64,000 bases of DNA. Origin: CAYUAI01 sp964442745. Its GTDB lineage: Bacteria; Pseudomonadota; Gammaproteobacteria; S012-40. A model generated the notes under the pieces. It ran no database searches, was not told the DNA's origin, and was given only the letters and a program-made list of their open reading frames with translations. The translations under genes were made by a program, and so were the position numbers. Positions 54,806-63,570 of the stretch are shown here, in pieces; position 1 is the first letter of the stretch, and each line of letters opens with the position of its first letter. The stretch spans positions 1 through 64,000 of the forward strand of contig CAYUAI010000006.1 of assembly GCA_964442745.1 (NCBI GenBank), written 5' to 3'.

Positions 54806-55123
54806 TTTTTGCTCATTTCTCATGTGGTACATTATTCAGTCAAGCGGCGATTAAAATGTTAGCAACACCTCACCGCCGACAATTGACGAGCCAGAACAAG
54901 ACAAGCCGTACTGATTTCCTTTGCAGATTACTTATATGATTAGTTGGCGCCATACTATTCTTGAATAAATCACAGCATATCGCAAGCACTTTGCTTGGCT
55001 AGGAGCCTGTCCGAGAATTTAACAGGTGAGGAGATAATACTTTTAGAAATGAAAACAGAGGTTTCACTCGTTAGCATTTAACCATCTTGACGGGGTTTAA
55101 CTTGACAGGGGATACTGCATTGT
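54806..55123. other. Intergenic region between the GH63 gene and tRNA-Ser
   Basis: 318 bases with no gene. It should hold the promoter of the GH63 operon on the minus strand. A single repeat end (54999-55023) lies in it. Confidence 0.45.
54999..55023. repeat. Solitary end of the dispersed inverted-end repeat
   Basis: CTAGGAGCCTGTCCGAGAAT plus TTAAC resembles the reverse complement of the right end at 34179-34200 and of the end at 16733-16756 (TAAGAGGCTGTTCGTCTAAA). Agreement is partial, so the assignment is tentative. Confidence 0.3.
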
Positions 55124-55214
55124 TGGCGGAGAGGGAGGGATTCGAACCCTCGATACGCGATTAACGTATACACACTTTCCAGGCGTGCGCCTTCGACCAC
55201 TCGACCACCTCTCC
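55124..55214 (-). tRNA. tRNA-Ser (GGA)
   Basis: A 91-base class II tRNA with encoded CCA (55124-55126). The acceptor stem is GGAGAGG/CCTCTCC, discriminator G73, anticodon GGA in CGCCTGGAAAGTGTG, with the long variable arm typical of Ser tRNAs. The T-arm is GAGGGTTCGAATCCCTC. It reads UCC and UCU codons. It stands alone; a weak TATACT -10 candidate lies about 60 bases upstream. Confidence 0.95.
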
Positions 55215-55454
55215 GTAAATACTTATAGGCTTGAAAGGTCGCCAAGGGTAAACTAGTTTGCTAACTAGCGCAACAATAAGTATACAGTTTATATTCGTTT
55301 ATTCTAAAATGAACAGAACGCCTATCCAAAGGCTAGATAACAAATATACGATTTGATTAAATGAAAAACAGTCGGTGCATCATTTATACACCATTATCGT
55401 GAACCGACAGCAAAAAAATCCCTTAAATTTATTAAAATATTTCACATAACATCC

Positions 55455-56339
55455 ATGCTTAACCGACAAACGCCCTTGCCCCAACCAAACACAACGCTGT
55501 TAAGTGATCAATTAATCCGTAATAGCCTCCCTTACCAAGACCCACTGGCTGAAATCGACTGGCAAAATATTGATCATGATAAATTTTGGCTTCCGGAAAA
55601 AGCACTAACGCTTTATGGTTTGCCTGAATACCAGAATTTATCGCTCACGCAGCAAAAGCATCTTTCTCATTATGAGTTTCTGCATTTTATACACGGTGCG
55701 TTATGGTTAGAAAGCCTTTTTATTGAGCGTATTGCGCGCAGCTTAAAAAATTCGCGGCACGATCTTGCTACCCAGATATATCACTTGCACGAGCTAAGAG
55801 AAGAAACCGGTCACAGCTTGATGTTTCTGGAGCTAATCAAACGAAGCGAATTAAAAATCCCCACTTTAGCACTATATCGCTGGAACGTAGCTAATTTTGT
55901 GGCACTCTATGCGCCATTTAAATCCAGCTTATATTGGCTGGCCGTGCTCATTGGCGAACAAGTGCCCGATGAAATGAATCGTTTAATTCGGCGAAGTGAT
56001 GCTCAAATTTGCCCCGTCATTCGACAAATCACCACGCATCATGTACTGGATGAAGCCCGTCATATTGCTCACGCTCAATCTATGTTCGCGAATAAAATAG
56101 CCATTTCTTCAACTTGGCAAAGAAAATGTCTACAATTATTCGCTAAGCGCATTTTCACCCAATTTATTGATGCATTTTATTATCCTCCACCCAGCCTCTA
56201 TCAATTAGCAGGCTTGCCTCACCAGATCAATTGGCGGTATTTAGCGCGCACCAATACGCATCGGAAAAATTTCATCCGTCAATGTGTCAACACGCCGATA
56301 AAAACACTCAACCAAAACGGGGTTTGTCTTCACTTTTAG
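55455..56339 (+). CDS. Diiron-oxygenase-like protein (AurF/ferritin-like)
   Basis: A 294-residue helical protein with a ferritin-like diiron layout. HYEFLHFIHGALWLESLFIE offers an early Glu ligand; HELREETGHSLMFLELIKRS has an ExxxH-type pair; GEQVPDEMNRLIRR adds a Glu; and TTHHVLDEARHIAHAQSMF provides the last DEARH ligand pair. This order fits the AurF/CmlI-type diiron oxygenases that oxidise amines or hydroxylate carrier-bound substrates. No biosynthetic genes are adjacent, so the substrate is unknown. A strong terminator follows. Confidence 0.72.
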   Translation: MLNRQTPLPQPNTTLLSDQLIRNSLPYQDPLAEIDWQNIDHDKFWLPEKALTLYGLPEYQNLSLTQQKHLSHYEFLHFIHGALWLESLFIERIARSLKNSRHDLATQIYHLHELREETGHSLMFLELIKRSELKIPTLALYRWNVANFVALYAPFKSSLYWLAVLIGEQVPDEMNRLIRRSDAQICPVIRQITTHHVLDEARHIAHAQSMFANKIAISSTWQRKCLQLFAKRIFTQFIDAFYYPPPSLYQLAGLPHQINWRYLARTNTHRKNFIRQCVNTPIKTLNQNGVCLHF

Positions 56340-56661
56340 CCAAGATCAATTTAGGGTAGGTTTTTCGAAAAAAGGAGTGATGACTTCGCCCATTTATTAA
56401 CCTTGACGAATGCGTTGATAAACATGCTGAGCATCGTCACACAGACTCAGCATGTTTTATAAAAATCAAGCATTTTTGAGGCTTTTCCTGTATCATCCGC
56501 CATCGTGGCCCACGTCGTATAGACCACGCCTATGCTATTCAATCCCCGCGCGAAAAACCAAGCATTAAAACCTAGCTTACCCTCGCACCCAAAAAATATT
56601 CAGTTTATCATTTGCGCCGGCGACGATTATTTTATTTTTATTGTCAACTAAACTCGTCATT
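56340..56661. other. Intergenic region between the diiron protein and DUF2169 genes
   Basis: 322 bases between two convergent genes. Apart from the terminator at 56421-56460 there is no supported feature. Confidence 0.45.
56421..56460 (+). terminator. Rho-independent terminator of the diiron protein gene
   Basis: An 11-bp perfect stem AACATGCTGAG (56421-56431)/CTCAGCATGTT (56446-56456), 14-base loop, followed by TTTTAT. It lies 82 bases after the stop. Confidence 0.8.
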
Positions 56662-57720
56662 TTATACAGACACTTCTTGACGAACGACATCAAGGCTATT
56701 CACTTTGACGATCTCAATATCTTTCGCCTTGTTATCTATCGCGATGCTCGCACGCCAAAGTAATTGTAGGCTCATTTCATCGGTATCCACGACAATACTG
56801 TCCACATTCACCTGCAAATTTTCAGTGCGACCATCTTTCCAATACAACTGAATGCCAACCTGTTTGCCTGGTAAATTAAACGACAATTCACCCTCCGGTA
56901 CGGTATTCGTCACATGAACCCTTTCATCTCCTTTTAAAAACCCATCGGCAATCAAATCCGGATGAGCGGCATTGAAAAATTTTCGATCAAAATTTTTGGG
57001 CAATAATGGCATTCTGTTTTTCTGCCATTGCTCATCATAGGTACCCGCGTATCGCTGCCGCAATTGCCAATCAGGTGCAACAAAGCCAAATCCAGCAGGC
57101 AATGGCTTGTCACCCGGTGATTTAATTAAATCTTCAGGATTTTCCACGTTAGGAAGATGCACTTGATCTTTTTTCGACGCTTTAGCAATCACCCCGGTAC
57201 CAATCGGATTACGCAACTCATAAACATTTTGCTCTTCAGTACCCGGAGAATCATCTTTACCACCAAATGCATATTCATACGTTAATGGCGTTTTCTTAAA
57301 TGCTTTGGGCTTAGATTTAAACCATCGCTTCCCAAACAAACCACGTGAGCGTGTCCATGAACGATCACCAAACACGCATACTGTTTTTGATACCTCCCCC
57401 ACTTGAAAAGTTACCGTTAACTCGGTGATAGGCTCACCTTCAGCAGGCGCAATCGCATGTCCAATCAACGCAACATCGGTGGCCACTTTAGTAAAGTTTA
57501 TATCTGGCACATATTTCAAACTTGACTGAGCAGTATCCCCAAAATAAATGGGTTCCGAAATAATCGGTACTTGCTCATCAGCACAAACCAATGTGCCATC
57601 GGTCTTAATTTGGTACGTGCCTTTTAAAACAACCACCAATATTTCTTTACCTCCTTCATCAGTCTGTACAACTAACCCACAATTAAAAGGTGTTTCATTG
57701 TCTAATTTCAGTTCTACCAT
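56662..57720 (-). CDS. DUF2169 domain protein (T6SS-associated family)
   Basis: About 352 residues from the chosen ATG at 57720 (MVELKLDNETPFNCGLVVQT). DUF2169 proteins accompany type VI secretion effectors and PAAR/VgrG tips and are thought to help load effectors. Family blocks visible: VVVLKGTYQI, EPIYFGDTAQSSLKYVPDIN, FKKTPLTYEYAFGG, NPIGTGVI, PAGFGFVAPDWQLRQRYAGT with YDEQWQKNRMPLLPKNFD, and FFNAAHPDL. No VgrG, PAAR, tube or sheath gene lies nearby, so it is an orphan here. An upstream extension of 26 residues (to 57798) starts inside AT-rich sequence and is unlike the family. Confidence 0.87.
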   Translation of the reverse strand: MVELKLDNETPFNCGLVVQTDEGGKEILVVVLKGTYQIKTDGTLVCADEQVPIISEPIYFGDTAQSSLKYVPDINFTKVATDVALIGHAIAPAEGEPITELTVTFQVGEVSKTVCVFGDRSWTRSRGLFGKRWFKSKPKAFKKTPLTYEYAFGGKDDSPGTEEQNVYELRNPIGTGVIAKASKKDQVHLPNVENPEDLIKSPGDKPLPAGFGFVAPDWQLRQRYAGTYDEQWQKNRMPLLPKNFDRKFFNAAHPDLIADGFLKGDERVHVTNTVPEGELSFNLPGKQVGIQLYWKDGRTENLQVNVDSIVVDTDEMSLQLLWRASIAIDNKAKDIEIVKVNSLDVVRQEVSV

Positions 57721-58625
57721 GTTACGTTCTCTGTCCTTAATCACCTCTAAGGTTACAAAATTTCGTGCACAGTAGTTATGCATCTTTATGATCAACAACA
57801 GTATTTAATTTTTTCGGCAGCCAAGGGAGAGACTATTCAATCACTCTCCCATTCTTAACTGACTGAAAAAAATTACTACCAACTCAAGATGCCAACTGCT
57901 CTGAGCGAGTCGTTATGAACCTTAAGGGTAAATAGTTATTAAGGAATGAACTACGCAACAACTTCCCGATTTTGTCTCTCAGCTTTATCTCCTGAGTCGC
58001 CCTTGACAACTGTTCCTACATCGCTAGCGCTGACTGTTGGCATGTTACCTAACTTTGCCGACAATCAAACACAAACACCAAAAACAAGTACTTTAGGCGA
58101 ATACAGATTTAACGCTGGGCACTAAACGGGAAACTTATCAACGCAACCCATTCCTAATCAATTTTTACTATTGCAACAACTAAGATCATTCAATGGTAAG
58201 CTTCTATTTTTATTTTTAATTGATACAGTTCAAACGTCACCCAATACCAGTCAGCGCTTACTGCTATCCTCATCGGTACATCAACATTTGGACTAAAAAT
58301 CTTGCCGCATGAAAACGATAGACTTCATATTGTATATCGCTCATCCAGGGGGCTGCCGATCAAAAATCATCCCGACCATAAAACAACCATGGCGCCCGAG
58401 ATTTCCCAAGACTCATCCCACTAATCAAGCTCACCAAAACCATCGAATAGCGACGCTGCCCATAGAATACACTAATGGACTAATGACCACAAATACCTGA
58501 TATTTCACTTGAAGAAATCCATCAAACAGACGATAGCTTATCAGATAATAAGCGCATTTTAGAGCAAGGAATCATTTACTTGTCGGAAATAAAATCTGGC
58601 ACCATTTTCGTATATATTTACTCAT
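57721..58625. other. Gene-poor region upstream of the DUF2169 gene
   Basis: About 900 bases with little support for genes. Features: a hairpin GGGAGAG (57825-57831)/CTCTCCC (57844-57850), a possible 30-codon minus-strand frame (57951-58043, listed separately) and AT-rich DNA. A plus-strand 63-codon frame at 58309-58500 has poor composition and no ribosome site. This may be the remains of a larger secretion-related island. Confidence 0.45.
57951..58043 (-). CDS. Possible short protein upstream of DUF2169
   Basis: A 30-codon frame with sequence of protein-like, low-hydrophobic composition (MPTVSASDVGTVVKGDSGDK, then AERQNREVVA), preceded by TTAGGTAAC. It lies on the same strand as and 230 bases upstream of the DUF2169 gene, with a hairpin between them. 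The opposite strand also has a similar-sized open frame, so coding is uncertain. It could be the end of a decayed PAAR- or secretion-related gene. Confidence 0.25.
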   Translation of the reverse strand: MPTVSASDVGTVVKGDSGDKAERQNREVVA

Positions 58626-58808
58626 ATGAACATTAATAAACATGAAGCAATAAACTTCAACAATACTACGCAAAAGTCACCTGCTGCCACACTTCGGTTT
58701 GCTTGGCTAAAAAAAATGGGCTGGCTTGGATTTATTTTTTTCACGGTAAAAGGTCTGTTGTGGTTAACTGTCCCAGGCGTTTTGATTTTATGGGACATCT
58801 ACCCCTAA
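58626..58808 (+). CDS. Small single-span membrane protein
   Basis: A 60-residue protein: a polar N-terminus, LRFAWLKKMGW as a basic membrane-proximal start, and one hydrophobic segment (GFIFFTVKGLLWLTVPGVLI, about residues 35-56) ending WDIYP. Length and composition suit a real small membrane protein. No convincing ribosome site is present, which lowers confidence. Convergent with murU. Confidence 0.5.
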   Translation: MNINKHEAINFNNTTQKSPAATLRFAWLKKMGWLGFIFFTVKGLLWLTVPGVLILWDIYP

Positions 58809-58837
58809 ATCAATCTGAGCGCCAGATAGAGAAGTTA

Positions 58838-59512
58838 TTACGCACCCATATCTAACCTCCGACCCAGCTCAACTAAGCGCTGTGGCGTCCCAATATCTAT
58901 CCAGACACCATTGTATTGCTCGCCTGTCACCCACTGCTGAGCCATCGCACTTTTCAACAATGGCCCTAATGGGAATCTCTCTATCTGGCAACTGTCAAAT
59001 AGCCCAGGATCGATTAATGCAATACCACTGTAGGTTAATCGGTCTTGAGATTCTGCACAATGTAACAAGCGAGTATCAGACTGCAATACAAAATCGCCAC
59101 CAGGATGATGCTCCGGATTTTTCACCATGATCAAGTGGGCTTTTTTTACCGGAGACTCTTTAAGTTGAGAAAAATCATAATCAGTCCAAATATCCCCATT
59201 AACAATAATAAATGGCGAGCCATCTAAATAGCGCAACGCTTTAAAAATACCTCCACCGGTCTCTAAGGCCGAGGCTTCTGCTGAATAGACAATATTGACC
59301 CCGAAGTCACCACCATCCCCTAAAAAGTTAACAATGGCCTCCCCCAGATAGGCATGATTAATTACCAGATCAATAATGCCCGCACGGCGTAGCGCTTCGA
59401 TATGATATAAGATAAGTGGCTTGCCTCCGACCTTTAATAACGGTTTTGGCACAGCATCCGTCAACGGGCGCATTCTCTCGCCTCTGCCAGCAGCTAATAT
59501 CATGGCTTTCAT
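58838..59512 (-). CDS. murU: N-acetylmuramate alpha-1-phosphate uridylyltransferase
   Basis: MurU attaches UMP to MurNAc-1-phosphate, giving UDP-MurNAc in a cell-wall recycling bypass. The 224 residues have the nucleotidyltransferase signature MILAAGRGERMRPLTDAVPK, then KPLLKVGGKPLILYHIEALR, IVNGDIWTDYDFSQL (metal-binding Asp), and WIDIGTPQRL. It follows amgK by 21 bases, the arrangement known from Pseudomonas and relatives. The start is ATG at 59512; a GTG one codon earlier is possible. Confidence 0.9.
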   Translation of the reverse strand: MKAMILAAGRGERMRPLTDAVPKPLLKVGGKPLILYHIEALRRAGIIDLVINHAYLGEAIVNFLGDGGDFGVNIVYSAEASALETGGGIFKALRYLDGSPFIIVNGDIWTDYDFSQLKESPVKKAHLIMVKNPEHHPGGDFVLQSDTRLLHCAESQDRLTYSGIALIDPGLFDSCQIERFPLGPLLKSAMAQQWVTGEQYNGVWIDIGTPQRLVELGRRLDMGA

Positions 59513-59533
59513 CACACGCTGCTTAAGCCAGTT

Positions 59534-60541
59534 TTAGGAAATACATCGCTCATAATAGCGAGGTAAAATCGTCTTACGCAATACATTGGATAAAGCGGAC
59601 AATTCTTCATAGGTATTCGCGACATCCTCCAGATAAGTTAAGGTACGAGGAATGTCTTTTAGATAACCCGCTTTATCATCACGATGAAATAAGCGAGCAA
59701 AAATTCCAATGGCCTTCAAATGGCGTTGTGCTCCCATCCAATCAAACCACCGATGAAAGGTTTGTCGATCGTATGGTACATCCATGCCGTTTGATACTAA
59801 ATCGTTTCGAAATTGATTTACCCAACGATCAATGTCAGATGCCGGCCAGCTAATATAGCAATCTTTCAATAGCGAAACCAAATCATAGGTTACCGGGCCA
59901 ATCACCGCATCTTGGAAATCCAATATGCCCGGATTGTCCATCGAACCAATCATTAAATTACGTGAATGATAATCCCGATGAACCGGCACTTGAGGTTGTT
60001 GCAACGCCACATCGGCTAATTGATCGCAAGCCTCATAAAATATCTGCTGCTGACTATCTGACAAACACAAGCCAAGATGGTGCTGTACAAACCACTCATC
60101 AAAAATTGCCATTTCTCTGAGCAATAGAGCACGATCATAAACTGGCAATTGCCCCTCAAGCTGAGCTTTACCTGCTTGCAGACTCAACAAACTTCGCATC
60201 GCATCGGTATACATTGACTTGGCCGTTTCACAAGACAAAGCCGCTAGATAAGAAACGCTCCCTAAATCTGAAACTAATAAAAACCCATTGACCAAATCCT
60301 GATCATAAATACGAGGCACATTTAAACCAAGCCCGTGCAATTGCTCAGCCATCTTCACAAATTGATGACAACTTTCCTGTGCGGGAGGCACATCCATCAC
60401 AATAAGGGTTTCATCATGAAAGGAAACTCTAAAATAACGTCTAAAACTGGCGTCACTCGACGCTGGAGCTATCTCATAATGACCACTGGGAATTCGATTT
60501 TTTAGCCAAACCGTTAATTGCTCAAAGCGCAGATCAAGCAA
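59534..60541 (-). CDS. amgK: N-acetylmuramate/N-acetylglucosamine kinase AmgK
   Basis: AmgK phosphorylates the anomeric carbon of MurNAc so that MurU can act. About 335 residues with an aminoglycoside-phosphotransferase fold: ASSDASFRRYFRVSFHDETL (nucleotide loop), QVPVHRDYHSRNLMIG (catalytic HRDYHSRN) and ILDFQDAVIGPVTYDL (metal-binding DFQD). I prefer the TTG at 60541, five bases after AAGGAAGG; a longer frame starts at 60556. The pair with murU supports peptidoglycan sugar salvage bypassing de novo UDP-MurNAc synthesis (fosfomycin bypass in Pseudomonas). Confidence 0.88.
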   Translation of the reverse strand: MLDLRFEQLTVWLKNRIPSGHYEIAPASSDASFRRYFRVSFHDETLIVMDVPPAQESCHQFVKMAEQLHGLGLNVPRIYDQDLVNGFLLVSDLGSVSYLAALSCETAKSMYTDAMRSLLSLQAGKAQLEGQLPVYDRALLLREMAIFDEWFVQHHLGLCLSDSQQQIFYEACDQLADVALQQPQVPVHRDYHSRNLMIGSMDNPGILDFQDAVIGPVTYDLVSLLKDCYISWPASDIDRWVNQFRNDLVSNGMDVPYDRQTFHRWFDWMGAQRHLKAIGIFARLFHRDDKAGYLKDIPRTLTYLEDVANTYEELSALSNVLRKTILPRYYERCIS

Positions 60542-60556
60542 AATACCTTCCTTCAA

Positions 60557-60889
60557 AATTAGTGATTTATTTTCGCCACAGCCACATCATAAAGCGCTTT
60601 GATTTACGGCTCAAGCAAAGAATCTCAAATGATTATCAGCGAGCCGAGTAATTTAATTTTACATGCGCTCCCCCAGAGTGGTGAAAACTTAATCAATTAA
60701 GAGCACCCCCCCCCATTAAAGAACTTTTGGTCATTGCTCGACATTAAACTATCGGGTGAACTTATCCCTAACCTATAGACAATACAGCGACTATGAATCG
60801 CTCATATTCAGTCACACATTAATGCATATAATGCGTCAATTTTACGTCAGACTTGTCATCTCCATGGCCAAGAAGATTAGGACATAATC
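60557..60889. other. Divergent intergenic region between amgK and the chemoreceptor
   Basis: 333 bases with no gene. It contains a run of nine C (60706-60714), which could vary in length by slippage. No sigma-28 flagellar promoter (TAAA-N15-GCCGATAA) is seen before the chemoreceptor. Confidence 0.4.
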
Positions 60890-62476
60890 ATGAAAATAAA
60901 TCTTCCAGTTAATAACGTCGAACAAGCGGTTAGCGATAATACTATCCTTATTTCTGAAACAGACCCGAAAGGAATAACAACGTCAGCGAATGAACAGTTC
61001 ATCGCTATCAGCGGCTATTCGAAAGAAGAATTGCTTGGAAAAAATCATAATCTTGTCAGACACCCAGATATGCCAGTGGAAGCCTTTACTGATTTATGGA
61101 ACACACTCAAAGCAGGCAAACCCTGGATGGGCATCGTAAAAAATCGATGTAAAAATGGCAATTATTATTGGGTAGACGCTTATGTTGCACCAATTCAAAG
61201 TAACGGCAAAATCATCGCCTACCAATCCGTGCGAGTCAAACCAAGAAAAGTTTGTATCGATCGAGCTAAATCTATTTACCACGCTTTAAAAAAATCAAAA
61301 AAAATACCCATCGATCTGACATTTCGACTTGGATTTCGAAGTAAACTATGGCTTGCTTCCAGCCTCTCACTATTACTGCCGCTGATATTTGCTGTTGGAA
61401 TCGGCGGACTCAGCCTACCACTAGCCGCTGCGAGCCTATTCATCGGTTCCGCCATCAGCGGTAGCTTGATCGCCATGATTTGCCACCCATTAACGCAATT
61501 AGCAAAGCAAGCACAAGACATCACCGATAATGACATAATGAAGCTTATTTATATGGGACGCACCGATGAAATTGGCACACTTGGTACCGCCATCATTATG
61601 CTTGAAGGCACCCTAACCACCGTAACCGCTCGAGTTAAACAATATTCGAAAGCACTCACTGACACCGCCCACCAAGGTGAACGAAGTGCCAGCGAAGCGT
61701 CATCAAGTATTGATGAGCAGCATCTCGATGTCACTAAAATCAGGTCCGCCATGGAGGAGATGTTAAGCTCGGTAGAGAACATCGCTCAGAATGCCGCGAA
61801 TGCAGCCAGTGCCGCCCACCATGCCGAACAGGAAGCCGGTATCAGTCAAACCGAAGTTGAGCAAACCACATCAACCATCAACAATCTGTCAAACACGGTA
61901 TCCAATGCCATGCAGATTATTCGCCAATTAGAAACAGCCAGCGAGGATATTGGGGCGGTACTTGATGTCATTCGTGGCATTGCAGAACAAACCAACTTGC
62001 TGGCACTCAACGCCGCCATCGAAGCGGCCAGAGCGGGAGAACAAGGGCGTGGATTTGCCGTCGTGGCAGATGAAGTCAGAACCTTAGCCAGCCGTACCCA
62101 ACAATCCACCCATGAAATTCAACAAATGATAGAGCGCTTACAAAGCTGTGCCAAAGAAGCCGTTCATGCCATGGACAATGGATCAGGACAAGCCAACGAA
62201 GGCGTTTCACAAGCTCAACGGGCAAACAACGCGTTGAAAAGCATCCTAGAGGCCATACAAAACATTGTCGAAATGAATACCCAAATCGCAACCGCCACCG
62301 AGCAACAGAGTGCAGTCAGCAATAATATCAATCAGAATGCAATACATATTAGCGAAATATCCGCAAACTCCGCACAACAAGCACAAGCTTCCTCAGTCAC
62401 CAGCCGTCAATTGGCCCAAATGTCATCCCAACTCGATGAGCTCGTAAACATTGACCAATTGAGAGCGTTTCGCTAA
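60890..62476 (+). CDS. PAS-type methyl-accepting chemotaxis protein (Aer-like)
   Basis: A 528-residue receptor of the Aer class: the sensor is cytoplasmic. Residues about 15-125 form a PAS domain (GITTSANEQFIAISGYSKEE, LLGKNHNLVRHPDMPVEAFT, KPWMGIVKNRCKNGNYYWVD), probably binding FAD or haem. Two close membrane segments (about 155-200) and a HAMP-like linker (HPLTQLAKQAQDITDNDIMK) follow. The C-terminal MCP signalling domain (about 240-528) includes the hairpin tip EQTNLLALNAAIEAARAGEQ and GRGFAVVADEVRTLASRTQQ. Redox or oxygen tension is the expected stimulus. No che or flagellar genes are near. Confidence 0.93.
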   Translation: MKINLPVNNVEQAVSDNTILISETDPKGITTSANEQFIAISGYSKEELLGKNHNLVRHPDMPVEAFTDLWNTLKAGKPWMGIVKNRCKNGNYYWVDAYVAPIQSNGKIIAYQSVRVKPRKVCIDRAKSIYHALKKSKKIPIDLTFRLGFRSKLWLASSLSLLLPLIFAVGIGGLSLPLAAASLFIGSAISGSLIAMICHPLTQLAKQAQDITDNDIMKLIYMGRTDEIGTLGTAIIMLEGTLTTVTARVKQYSKALTDTAHQGERSASEASSSIDEQHLDVTKIRSAMEEMLSSVENIAQNAANAASAAHHAEQEAGISQTEVEQTTSTINNLSNTVSNAMQIIRQLETASEDIGAVLDVIRGIAEQTNLLALNAAIEAARAGEQGRGFAVVADEVRTLASRTQQSTHEIQQMIERLQSCAKEAVHAMDNGSGQANEGVSQAQRANNALKSILEAIQNIVEMNTQIATATEQQSAVSNNINQNAIHISEISANSAQQAQASSVTSRQLAQMSSQLDELVNIDQLRAFR

Positions 62477-62676
62477 ATAACTCGATACGTGAAGACAGTT
62501 AAGGTCTCGATAGACAATGTTGCCTGACGAGCGGCAATGGGTGACTGACAAGAGGCAAACTTGGCTCATATTCGAGCAGCCTATCATCTCTGTGACAACA
62601 GGCGCTGGCTCTGACCAGACACCATCACCACGCTCAAATCTAAACGATAATATTACCCGGACACTTTCGCCGCGAT

Positions 62677-63552
62677 TCAGCCTTCATGTACTTTAGGCTG
62701 AACCAGCTCATCAAGATATTTGAGAAATCGCACTCGGTATTGCGGAATTGTCATGGCTTGGATATGTTGACCATGAGGAATTTTCCACAATTGTTTCGGC
62801 GGAGAGGCCGCATTGATAAGTGTTTGAGCATGATGATATCCGACGACATCATCATCCGTACCATGGATGATGAGTATCGGTAATTTTTGAAGTGATGCCA
62901 GTGCCTCAGCCGGACTATAGTTACCGGTGATGGTTAATGAGAGTGGCCATTGCAATGCCCAAGTAAGCCAATTTTCAGCCAGCTTCTCACGCGCTATCTG
63001 CCTAAAATTCGCAAAACTACTTTCAATAACCAGCGCATCAATGTGACGCGTTGCTGAAAATGCAACAACAGCATTAACAGCAATCGCACCACCTAAGCTT
63101 TGCCCAAATACAATGACAGGGCGATTGGATTGCTGAGTGAGTGTTGGGATAATATCATAGACAGCTTTCACATCATCAACCGTCTCTGGCAGGCTGGGTA
63201 TGCCTGTTGATTTACCATACCCTCGATAATCATACAATAGCACGTTATAGCTTTGTTCAGGTAACCAGTATACCGCGCCGATATGGGTGCTAATATTTTC
63301 CGCATTGCCATGCAGAAATAAAACCGTCGCTTTAGCCACCCCTACCGCCGGTAAAAACCAACCATGTAACGTATTACCATCATCGGTAGCAATCAACACA
63401 TCTTGATAATCTAAACCAAGATCTGTCGGGGTTCGAACCAACTTTTTCATGGGGAAAAAAAATAAACTGGTACAAGCGTTTAGCAAGATAACAACGGATA
63501 GGCTAAGCGCAATATGGCGGCATCGAATGATCACTTTATTGACTTTATACAT
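62677..63552 (-). CDS. Lipoprotein alpha/beta hydrolase
   Basis: A 291-residue serine hydrolase. Residues 8-27 form a lipoprotein-like signal (HIALSLSVVILLNAC, lipobox LNAC). The catalytic triad is visible: Ser in IVFGQSLGGAIAVNAV, Asp in ILIIHGTDDDVVGYHHAQ, and His in WKIPHGQHIQAMTI; the oxyanion strand is TVLFLHGNAENISTHIG. It resembles YfhR/BEM46-type hydrolases; substrate unknown. 18 bases downstream of the barrel-like gene, so the two may be co-transcribed. Confidence 0.85.
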   Translation of the reverse strand: MYKVNKVIIRCRHIALSLSVVILLNACTSLFFFPMKKLVRTPTDLGLDYQDVLIATDDGNTLHGWFLPAVGVAKATVLFLHGNAENISTHIGAVYWLPEQSYNVLLYDYRGYGKSTGIPSLPETVDDVKAVYDIIPTLTQQSNRPVIVFGQSLGGAIAVNAVVAFSATRHIDALVIESSFANFRQIAREKLAENWLTWALQWPLSLTITGNYSPAEALASLQKLPILIIHGTDDDVVGYHHAQTLINAASPPKQLWKIPHGQHIQAMTIPQYRVRFLKYLDELVQPKVHEG

Positions 63553-63570
63553 CAGAGTATAATTAAACCA

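Noticed and set aside
58309..58500. 63-codon plus-strand open frame before the small membrane protein
   Set aside because: No ribosome site, high His/Thr/Pro content and many rare residue runs; composition looks like chance in AT-rich DNA.
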